This document shows, piece after piece, positions 39,549 to 48,851 of a stretch of DNA of 51,071 nt (the first letter of the stretch is position 1; the number at the start of each line of letters is the position of its first letter). The DNA lies in the NCBI GenBank assembly GCA_003118195.1, contig BEXV01001751.1, positions 1 to 51,071 of the forward strand. The letters run 5' to 3'. The position numbers were made by a program, and so were the translations under genes. This DNA comes from Hemicentrotus pulcherrimus (lineage: Eukaryota; Echinodermata; Echinoidea; Camarodonta; Strongylocentrotidae). Under the pieces are notes generated by a model. The model saw nothing but the letters and a program-made list of their open reading frames with translations. It was not told the DNA's origin and ran no database searches.

Positions 39549-42411
39549 TCAGCACCCGCAGCCTTCTGTCTTGCCCTTGTTGTCGTTATCGAGTTTGATC
39601 TGGCTGGGGAAATCTTGGTACGTTGAGTCGTCGGGTTCTTGTGCAAGGGCATTCTTGGCTATTGTTTGGAAGGCCTGCTCCACGTTGATGCTCTCCTTTG
39701 CACTCGTCTCAAAGTAAGGGATGGAGTTTTTACTGTCACACCAGCTTTGGGATCTCTTTGCAGAAACCTGATGATAAAAACAGTGAAGACAGTGCTCGAT
39801 GATGATCATTGGAAATAATATATGGCTAACAGGTATGGAGAGAGAAAGGGTATCTGTCGTGCAACACATGCTACAGATAGCTCTGCAGTGAATTCCCTAC
39901 ATCAAATGAAGTCTTTACTTCAATCTGGAACAATCTATACCTAACCCTAAACCTTAACTGCAACTCAAAGTTACATTTAAAAAATATGAAATTCTCAAAT
40001 AATTTGTACTCACTATGAACATGACGGACAAAGAAAGCGGATAAAATATACAGTTCCTCAGGTAGACAAAGGAACATCCCTTCACTGCTAGTATGTAAAA
40101 AGGTGAATATGCATGTGACACCTGTTCTCCACACTTTTACATAATAGCAGTGAAGGGATGTTCCTTTGCGTACCTGAGGATCTGTATATTTTGTCCGCTT
40201 TCTTTGTCAGTCATGTTCATAGTGACTGGAAGAACATGTCTCCAGTGGGTTGAGGGTAAATTATAAGGTATGTCCACTTTTCTAATTTTTAAATATAAAT
40301 CTTAAAAAAAGACAGATTACTGAAAGGAAGCATTCTATTTAAAGTATGAAAACCAAAGGATGAGAAGGACATGGTATCTTGAAAGGTATTACAAAGTTTT
40401 GGTATAGGTTCATGAATTTGGTTCAAATGAACATATTAGAAGCAAATGCGATTTAACAATATTCAACGATAGTTGTCGCATATACTCACAATTCTGTTAT
40501 CCAAGTCGACCTTGTTGCCTAGTACGACAAAGGGGAAGTGCTCAGGGTCTCGCGGGCTGGCCTGGATCAGGAATTCATCTCGCCAGCTGTCCAGGGATTT
40601 GAAAGAATTGGGTGATGTGACATCAAAGACCAGTACGCAGCAGTCTGCCCCCCTGTAGAAGGCCACACCCAAGCTTTGAAACCTCTCTTGACCAGCGGTA
40701 TCCCATATCTGGATGGAACAGGGAACAGGGGTGGCAATGTACAAAACAAGAAGTGTAAACATGTTGAGTCAATGTATGCTTGCACTAGAAATCTGTTTAT
40801 TAATACCAAGAATATATGCATTAGTAAATCCATCTTTACTCCTAACAATATAGATNCCCCCCCTTCCGGGCTAAATATAACAACGTTTAAAAGTTGTATA
40901 CTGGTGTGAAGTAAATCCATGGTATTCAAAATCATAACCAATAAATCACCTGCAAGAAATCATTCATTTGTAATTTTTAACCCTCGTACGTAACAATAAA
41001 AATATAAAATAAAAAAGACTGCTAAAAATGTTGATAAACTGCACTGAAATGATAAATTAAAGGTACCACCTGACTTTTAAACTATGTTTGATTTTACATC
41101 GCTAAACTTCTACTGTATTCATGGGACATACCTGCATTGTGACAAATCTGTCATCAACCATGACTTCTTTTGTGAGGAAATCTGCACCAATGGTTGCTTT
41201 GTACTGATTGCTGAACTTCTTGTTGACGTACTGGTTCATGAGTGAAGTCTTGCCAACACTGGAAAGTTGCAAAATAAAATTTCATGAATGTGTTACTGTA
41301 TCAACAATGATTTGTCTTTGCTAAATGATAAATATTAAAATTATACAATCAACCTGCAGCCATATACATAAAAAGGATAACTATTACTCTGATACGTTTC
41401 AACTCAATTTTGGTTGACTAAATAAGAATTTTTGAATTTTATTGACTCTTTGACCACCTCTCGGGGTATGAGAGTACAAATAAACATAAAAGTATGAATA
41501 GCAATGCATGACTTGTGAATACAATTCTTATACATTATACATAGATAATGACACATAGATACAAACGATAATAGGTATATAGTGTATGAAAGTACAAACA
41601 TGAACAATGAACCAACTACTGTAGTAAACACAAAGTATATATACAGTGTACATGTACAATGTAGATAGTGCCAATAATAAAATGTATACCTTTAAGTATA
41701 ATGCAGTCTATTTACAAGCTAAATAGTAAACAAAGTAGGCTGTTTCACTATCCAACCGCTACGAGTACGTGTAGGTTCAGCTCTAATTGTACTTCCTGAA
41801 ATGCTTGAACTATCTTCTTTCTCTGCTTTTTTGATAAAATTTCAACATAATAAGTCAAGTAAATCTTGATAAATTCTTCAACTGAGAAGTGCTTTTAGTA
41901 TCAAAAAGTTCTGTCTGAAAGCTCTTTTAGATTTACTGTAATCAAAGTTAAATTTTCTTGCGCAAGTCTTATGCATATTTTGCTACTGTTTCTGTTTTAT
42001 CAGAGTTCTTTGCCAAAAGTTTTGCAGAGATCTTTTTAGCTTTCTAGCCTTAATTTAAGAGCTAATTGCTCATCATTCCTGTGTATGGTTTTCCTGGAGT
42101 GATGTAGATTTCAGATCAATCTATTTCTCTTTGATCGTTCAGAATTCAATCTACCTTATGTCAGAGGTCAAATCAGGAACATTTTTTTCTTCCAATAGTC
42201 AGTGGGAAACCTTTTATTTAAAAACAAAATCCCTGAATATACCTACATGTTTGCAATTTTCCATTTATTGTATTTGTACCTACAGATATATTTTCAACTT
42301 GTAAAATGCCATCGTCTTTCTTAAGAAAAACTTGAATACATTGGGAATTTCTACTCACCCACTATCACCAAGGATGATAACCTTGAGAAGGACCTTCTTT
42401 CTTGAAGTCAT
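39549..42411 (-). CDS. rab7: Rab7 small GTPase, 4 coding exons
   Basis: Rab7 controls late-endosome to lysosome traffic. Coding exons are 42359-42411, 41132-41258, 40490-40708 and 39549-39767. GT-AG junctions agree in phase and give 205 residues, against about 207 in vertebrate Rab7A. The P loop GDSGVGKTS is split by intron 1 after the codon fragment GG. Switch I is YKATIGADF, switch II starts [12 protein letters not shown], guanine-specificity motifs are GNKVDL and ETSAKE, and the C-terminus is EGCGC, a CXC double-geranylgeranylation signal. The Rab7 subfamily signature [14 protein letters not shown] is present. No key residue is missing. The 5' UTR is interrupted: an acceptor (TGTCTAG) at 42445-42446 lies 34 nt upstream of the ATG, so at least one non-coding exon lies further upstream. 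Expression is probably constitutive, but the promoter cannot be placed. A single N lies in intron 2 at 40856. Confidence 0.95.
40011..40224. mobile_element. Foldback element with CACTA ends in rab7 intron 3
   Basis: The left arm (40011 to about 40104) and the right arm (about 40131-40224) are inverted copies with about six mismatches over 90 bp. The outer ends read CACTATGAACATGAC on the left and its complement on the right. The trinucleotide ACT lies directly outside both ends (40008-40010 and 40225-40227), a candidate 3-bp target-site duplication. CACTA termini with 3-bp duplications characterise the CACTA (EnSpm) superfamily. There is no room for a transposase, so it would be non-autonomous. 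The structure is certain, the superfamily is inference. Confidence 0.7.
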
Positions 42412-42444
42412 GTTGTGTCTTGTGTTGTACTAGAGTTGTAAAAT
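42412..42444 (-). other. rab7: rab7 5' UTR segment of the first coding exon
   Basis: The 33 nt between the acceptor TCTAG (42445-42446) and the ATG at 42411 form the 5' UTR part of the first coding exon. The pyrimidine-rich CTTCCTGTCTAG upstream makes a good 3' splice site. The upstream non-coding exon was not identified. A donor-like CTGGTAAGT (minus) occurs near 47089-47098. Confidence 0.5.
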
Positions 42445-42865
42445 CTAGACAGGAAGAATAAGAAGAAAATAAGTTAATTTCACTTATTAAAAATGAAATG
42501 TACATGTACTTGGAAGTTGCATCCTAAACTGCATATAACTACAGGACAGTTATCAAAGGTAACTGAAAAAAGAAAGCAAATATATATCAAGCAAAAAGCC
42601 AAATACATAACAGCAGCTTTAATCAAGAAATTGAAAGAAACCAAATCTACGATAAGCTACTTCACAGTTTCCTCAACTTATACCAAAGTCTGTTCAATGG
42701 CACATGAGGTCATGTGTGACATGGTGTGAGGACATCGACTTTAATTGAAGCAATAGAGTACTGAAGTGTGACGTCATACTGGCTTAGTTGTCAAGATTGC
42801 TGGTTCCAAACAGTTCTGTGCTAAAAAATGGCCTGAAGCTTTGGTCTCGACCCCAATACATGTAA

Positions 42866-43131
42866 GTAGCCTGCTCAGCAGCCGGGCGGCGAGTTTTTAG
42901 CCAATTTCGGCCGGGCGCCAAGTGGCAACCGTGACACCACATGTTTTAAGTGCATTGCTCGGTCGCCGCTGAAGATTGGCCTGCGCTGAAATTTGGGCGG
43001 CGCCTGCTCACTTTTTACTCACCGCCCAGGTACCGACCTAATCAAGCGTTTGCCACTGGAAGATCAGTCGGTCACTGGGCGGCGAGTTCAAAATCGGTCA
43101 GCTAAATTCCAGCAGGAACCGAGCAGGCTAC
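42866..43131. mobile_element. GC-rich element with 11-bp terminal inverted repeats
   Basis: GTAGCCTGCTC at 42866-42876 is matched by its exact complement GAGCAGGCTAC at 43121-43131. The inside is markedly GC-rich compared with its flanks and has repeated GGGCGGCGAGTT segments (near 42886 and 43078). It also holds TCGGTCGCCGCT, which recurs just outside the right end near 43140. This looks like a MITE. No convincing target-site duplication is seen. A CpG-rich promoter is an alternative reading. Confidence 0.5.
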
Positions 43132-43422
43132 AAAAGGGATCGGTCGCCGCTCTGAGTTGTGGCTAGTGATCACACAAGCCCCAAACGCTTAATTTGCCAC
43201 ACTCTAGCCCGTTACTTGAATGATTTCGTGGTGAACCGAATGTACAGGCTCTGTTGTTTGGAACCAGTAACCAGGACGACTAGCAAATATGATGTTAGCA
43301 CTTCGGTACTCTATACCGTAGCAAAAACATACTCAGACATTTCGTTAACAGTTGCTGACTCAAGCAAAACATCATTAAAAAAATCCCACATAATTTGGAG
43401 CAACAAAGTTACAATTTCAAGT

Positions 43423-43481
43423 AAAAAGAGGCAGATGTTTATTTTACATACTGTATGTAAAATAAACATCTGCCTCTTTTT
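43423..43481. repeat. 59-nt near-perfect palindrome
   Basis: Arms of 29 nt (43423-43451 and 43453-43481) are exact reverse complements separated by a single T. Sequence conservation stops sharply outside the arms. Confidence 0.9.
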
Positions 43482-43867
43482 TTATACATATACATGCATC
43501 TTTGGAACAAAATCCAACATGACAAATTTGACATGAAAGTTAATTTTTATTAACCAAACAAAAACAATAACTAATTTCTGATTATCACAATGGATTTCAT
43601 CACACTATGATCCTAGCCACAGAGTGTTATTCTGAAAAACATACACAATCTACTTTGACCTTCTCTCAGGAAATCATGCATTCCTTGGTGACTGCGTCCA
43701 TTTCATTTCCTCCATACACACATTAAGATTAGAATCAACGCACCTTTTTATGTACTACCGATGGTTACGTTACCCAGCCTGAGAAACCTACCGTATACTT
43801 TCATGAATAAACCTCGGTGATGGGTTTTGTGTTTATTCTTTATTTTAATGTTGAATGTTTGTTACGA

Positions 43868-43950
43868 TAAGGATGAATGAATAAGGATGAATGAATAAGG
43901 ATGAATGAATAAGGATGAATGAATAAGGATGAATGAATAAGGATGAATAA
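43868..43950. repeat. 14-bp minisatellite, about six units
   Basis: Six nearly identical tandem copies of AAGGATGAATGAAT, the last one truncated. The minus-strand SLFIHPYSFILIH peptide repeat is its translation. Confidence 0.95.
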
Positions 43951-45793
43951 AATGCATCTAGGTAACATTAACATTAGCGGTAACGTTGTGCCTGTATGGT
44001 GGATGTGTTCCTCCAAAAGACATGTATTTGGTGTGCATGAAGAGCAGTCAGTTCTTTTTTCTTTTTTTTTAATTTTTAAAATTATTTCCTCCTGTCCCAT
44101 GAATAATTTTCATCTACGTTTCCTTCCAGTTTCTTTATAAAAACTGATAAATGTATTTAAGAGAAGAAACTTTAACGATTTTGGGCCATTTGTGTAATTT
44201 TCAAGAGTCTGGCAGGAGGTTATACAGTAACTCTTTTATAAATTGTTAATAGATGTACATGTAGCACAGTGTTAAGAAGGTTATACAGTCTGGTGCTGTG
44301 CTGTAATTTTATGTCAGTGAATTGACCTCCATTTGTAATATACTGAAATGGACTTTGCACACAAAGCATTAAACATGGTACATGTATATGTATTGCTCTA
44401 ATGAAAACAGAAGAGAAAAGAACCAAAAAAACTGTTTGTTTACTTTAGGTCATTTGCACTGCGCAGCAATTTGTGAGTCACATTTTTTCCTGATTTCACA
44501 GCAAATGTGAATGAATAAACTTCACAAGTATGGAGCTTAGACATGATTGACAAGATCTATAAATTATTTAAAAAACCCACCTATGTGTTATTGTACATCT
44601 AATGCAGTACATGTACATGTTTGATCAGGTTTCTGACATGCTATCATTATAGTGGTACGAGTCAATTCATGTACGGTACACATTCTCTATGAAGTGAGAA
44701 AAAAACTTGATGGATCTTCTACTGCGAGCAGTCGAAAAATGATGCCATAGAGCGATTTTACAAACCAAATAGAAGCAATTTTATTATAAATGTGAATTAC
44801 AAAAAAAAACAGCTAATTGAAAAAGCAGGGGTCGGAGTATGTTTTGGGTGGATGACTTGCTTTTTCTCTTCTGGCAAGAGTTTACTCCTCAGTTTCCTTT
44901 TGTTATTCCCATGATATCCTGGCTATGTACATGTATGTAGATAGCAAACTTATGTCATCATCTCCCTTGATGTTTTCACTTCGATTGCCTCAAATGTGTT
45001 GACAACATTTGCATTGAAATGCTGCTTTTGCCATCTTTCTCCCAAGGCCAATATGAGATTGGATCACTGGATGCATGACCTGCATTGTGAGTGAGTAAAT
45101 ATCTACTAGAGATGGTTTGTCAAGCTTTGACTGAGATGTTGCTAGCTTAGGACATGAAGAAAAGTCCTGTACTCAAAGTGTTCATGGGGTAGATCAAGCA
45201 TCTGTACCATCAGGAGTTGCTTTTCTGGGTCCAACGAAGCACTTGATGGAAATAAAAGAATCCAGTGTTGGGTACCGTATACTGATTCAGTAGTCAGTTT
45301 TTCGATGATGATTTAATAGAAACTTAATAGTAGCTGCAGGCCAAGCCAAGTACCATGGTAGAAATCACTTGGTCTGGTTTGTGACGGCCATTTCATACAT
45401 GCAAAAAACTCTAATGATACACCTAGTGTATGCTTTAGCTCTGGTGAGTGCATAAAATGTTTTCAGCCCTTCTAAGATAGTGTACGCTGTTGGGTCTTTC
45501 TTTAAGCCAGACTTTGGTTTGCTAAGGTGATGGTGAATCGGGGCAGTCTGCATCGAATCATCTCCGGTCGAATGCCTGGCACCACCTTTACCTTCCTAAG
45601 AATTGACGTTGAAGCTTTTGCATTGCTTCTACAACTCTATTGCTTTTGCTTAGGTGCCAAATGTACATGTACCGGTATACATGTAGACTTATCCAAGAGA
45701 TGAGCTATGAAAAGCCACAACATCTGCTACACATGCTTGCAGCATATCAGACTATCCAGCCAGCAAGGTGCTCCCTACCATAGTCTCTTGCTT

Positions 45794-46323
45794 TTAAAGG
45801 TACTATGTCCCATTTGCAAGCCAAAAATATGAAAAAGTTAAATTCCAACTGCATTTGAAAGATAATACTAATTTAGAACTTCCCTAAAAAAGGTGGGGCT
45901 TGAAAATGTCTTAAGTGGGAAAATAACGACTATTAGTTGTCAAATCGACTTTAGGGCTATAAAGCCCAAAAGTAATAGTCTTGGTTTTCAGACAATTGTA
46001 CCGAATGGTCATACGTTTTATACTGCGCATAGATTCAATCAGTTTAATCTTGGCCATCACAAGAAGTGGGTTATTGATGTAGACAAATGCTCATGTACCC
46101 TTTACAACTCTTTCATGTATGTTATTACCAAAGAAGAAAAAAAGCCAGTCAGTCACTCAATAGTGTCTGACAATGAAGTCTAGCAAGTAAACAAGTTTCC
46201 ATGCATAATATGAATATGAGGACACTGCTAACGTTTAAATTTCACAAATAGGACATACATGACATACAGAATACATACATACAGAATTTGAGGTTGGCTG
46301 CAAAAGGGACATAGTACCTTTAA
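45794..46323. mobile_element. TTAA-flanked MITE with terminal inverted repeats
   Basis: Perfect 14-bp terminal inverted repeats, AGGTACTATGTCCC at 45798-45811 and its complement at 46306-46319, are flanked on both sides by TTAA (45794-45797 and 46320-46323). The similarity continues inward with mismatches for about another 12 bp. TTAA target duplication is the hallmark of piggyBac-type elements. The inside has no transposase; the 96-codon plus-strand frame at 45893-46183 is unrecognised and probably chance. Confidence 0.7.
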
Positions 46324-47080
46324 GGAGTTAGATGAGATGAGTTTATTTATGCTACAGTCACAAAAGTTCGTACCAACGATAATTTCGTACAAATCTCTGT
46401 TTTTCCATTGTCTGAAAATCGGTTTGATTTTTACGATACCACAGATTGTTCGGAAAACTTCACCATGCCTGATATCATGGAAGATAGGGGTAATGATAAA
46501 CGTACCTTGGAATAGAATTTCTAGATAGACGGGGCTATAGAAATGCCTATTATTATTATTAAAGGACATGGTTGGATAGACTTTTGTAAAGTCAATTGAT
46601 TATGTTGAGTTGTAGAGGCCTAGAGGGTGTTCATGTATGTTTACAGCTTCCAGTACCAAAAGCCTTCTCTGCAGCTAGACAGGTAACATAAAGCAGGTTA
46701 CTTATTCCATGCGAGGTTCAAAACAGCAAGGAAGCAAAAATTCAATAGTGTTGTTTTCAAAAGGATATGAGTCTTTATAAAATTGTGGTACCTTAGGAGT
46801 GAATTTTATATTTTATAAGTAAGATAATGCTAGGTTTCAGAGAGAAAAGCCTGGACCAGAACCAGGCCGGAATGTTTGCAATATTTTGTCCAGTACCCAG
46901 AACCAGACCGAAACCTAAAAAAAAAAAAAAAAGAAGGGGGAATATCTGATAAGTTTTAACCTACAAGTTACGATGTCATTATGATCGCTGTAAAAATAGT
47001 TCCACATGTGACGTTAGAAGCGGAAGTATGCGGTTAAAAACAAGCATCCATCTCCATTTCACTTTGGTTTATAATTAAGA
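46324..47080. other. Spacer without recognised gene
   Basis: The 113-codon minus-strand frame at 46228-46569 shows no recognised motif and overlaps the TTAA element end, so I do not call it. An A homopolymer lies near 46918-46934. Confidence 0.4.
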
Positions 47081-47084
47081 TGGC

Positions 47085-47520
47085 CGATTCACTTACCAGG
47101 ACATTTCTCAATTCTATACGACGGCCTGGGGTAATAAGTATGACCATCATCAAATAAAGGAATGATTTGTAATATGTCAATTGAATTACTTCTTGATTTA
47201 CTTGCATTCCTCAATCCTTTAGAATGGTCCGACGACCATACATATGTAAGTACAATCGTTGTGAGAATAAAGAAGATTCATTATGGTAATTGACTTACCT
47301 TCAATTTATTTGCATACCTCATTTCTTTGAGATGGTCCGATGTATTGTAAGTAGGATTGTCTTTAGATAAAATGATTTGTTACGGCAATTGCCTTACTTA
47401 CAATTTAACAGTTATTTGTGTTCCACAATTCTTTAGGATAGTCTGACGCAAGTATGAAAAGCGTTAGATAAAGAAGTTTTACGTTTATATATAAATGGAC
47501 TTACCTCCGATTAACATCCA
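47085..47520. repeat. Degenerate tandem array, about five units of 94-108 bp
   Basis: Units are recognised by a repeated order of motifs: ACTTACC-like, TTTGCAT-like, CTCA(A)TTCTTT, GGTCCGA, GTAAGTA and AAATAAAG/AGATAAAG. The ACTTACC position recurs near 47091, 47185, 47293, 47392 and 47500. Copies are diverged but collinear. Confidence 0.65.
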
Positions 47521-48161
47521 TAATTACTGTGAGTAGAGTGAGTAAAGATTTTATTTCTTTGCTGCCCATACACTAACTAAAAGTTGGCTTGTAATGGTAG
47601 TGTAGCATAATTGATCCAGCATTTAGTAAGATGTAGAGGGCGTTATAGTTAATCGTGAAACATATACATGCATGTCATGAGCATGTAAGTAACAGTCAGT
47701 CAGTCAATGTTATGCTGTCATTGCGACAGGTACATGTACCAATGTACAGCTCTTGGAACGACATAAAGTTACCTGAACCACTTACTGTGTAAGTGTTGTT
47801 TCTTTATTTCTTCTTTTCTTGTCGTACATTTAGGGGTTGCGGAAGCGAGTGAGAGTCCACGTTGTTCTTACACGATATAATTTTGTGAGAGTCAACCTAG
47901 AGTTTGTTGTCGATGAATGATTGTCAAGAGCGTGGACCGGGTTCTGAGAAAGACTGCGAGGCAGAACGCCACCCTTGCAGAGCCCAGTTACGCCACAGTA
48001 GTCTAAAAAGACAATACCCTTTTTCATGCCAACTCACGTCAAGCGACTTGTCACAGAATTTGGCATTGGTTTTGGCGAAGGTGGATTTATAAAACATTCA
48101 AAGACAAGTAGAGCAAGTGAAATAGAGTCATGATCAGACCACGTTCAATCTATAACTCATA

Positions 48162-48851
48162 ATCTCTGCAGGTTTTTTTCTTTTTCTTTTTCTTTCAATA
48201 GCATTTATTCATAATCTAAAAACTTTCATTTCACAATATCAAACAAAATTAGATAATACATTAGGAAGTCTAAACAAAGGTTTACCAGTATATTTCCTGT
48301 TAACTTCTACCGGTAGTCTCTTTCGTAGTTCAGAAGCAAATAAAAAACTCAAACTGGATTCTCTATTATATCAACACCCTTATAATTTCGTAACAAAATC
48401 GATTTATAAACTGTCCAAAAAGCTATGGTAATAAAATCATCTATTTCGTTATTTTCTCTATTTTTTATCAAAAGATCAATGTTAATGACAACATGCTTGT
48501 AAAAAACTTTTTTAATCAACCAGGTAACGTATGCCCAAAAGGTTTTATTTAATCTACACGTGACCAATGCATGTATCATATCTTCATCTACCTGACAAGT
48601 ATTGCATTTCGCGTCTTCACTCATTCTCCATTTACATAAATTTCTTTTCACAGGCAATAAGTTATACAGCACCTTAAAGTTAAATTCTCTCAATTTGTTT
48701 TCTTTTACTTGTAATAAATTCCGTTCAAAACATATCTTCCATTTTGTATTCATCCTTAACATATTTTCCCAGAAGAAACAGCATCGTGTGTTTACCCCTT
48801 CCTGCTGTATCAGATGGTTATAAAAAAATGTTGACGTTATCTCTGCAGGTT
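48162..48851 (-). mobile_element. 5'-truncated LINE insertion with target-site duplication
   Basis: The element lies between two copies of ATCTCTGCAGGTT (48162-48174 and 48839-48851), a 13-bp target-site duplication. On the minus strand it ends in an A-rich tail (plus-strand T/C-rich tract, about 48175-48198) preceded by an AATAAA (about 48205). This is the signature of target-primed reverse transcription with 5' truncation. The coding part is annotated separately. Confidence 0.8.
48349..48838 (-). pseudogene. C-terminal fragment of LINE reverse transcriptase (zf-RVT region)
   Basis: The frame is open from the truncation point to a TGA at 48349. It contains LYNLLPVKRNLCKW, then CNTCQVDEDMIHALVTC and FWAYV. 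The C-x2-C...H...C arrangement after a conserved LLP segment matches the zinc-binding domain that follows the polymerase domain in many non-LTR retrotransposon ORF2 proteins (zf-RVT). Endonuclease and polymerase domains are absent because of 5' truncation. The frame has no internal stop, so the insertion is fairly young. It has no expected function of its own. Confidence 0.65.

Larger units (their letters stand above)
43160..45790. other. AT-rich region without recognised gene
   Basis: Apart from the palindrome and minisatellite, no gene is seen. The palindromic octamer ACATGTAC recurs often. A minus-strand frame around 45365-45597 (HHLSKPKSGLKKDPTAYT and following) lacks simple repeat and has protein-like composition. 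It may be a decayed coding or transposon remnant, but I do not recognise it. Confidence 0.4.

Noticed and set aside
43423..43481. A microRNA precursor
   Set aside because: The one-base loop and perfect 29-nt arms do not resemble a normal pre-miRNA hairpin.
43159..43536. A 125-codon plus-strand frame upstream of rab7
   Set aside because: It runs through the 59-nt palindrome, has no recognised motif or splice partner, and lies in transposon-rich DNA.
45893..46183. A 96-codon plus-strand frame
   Set aside because: It lies wholly within the TTAA-flanked element and has no transposase-like motif.
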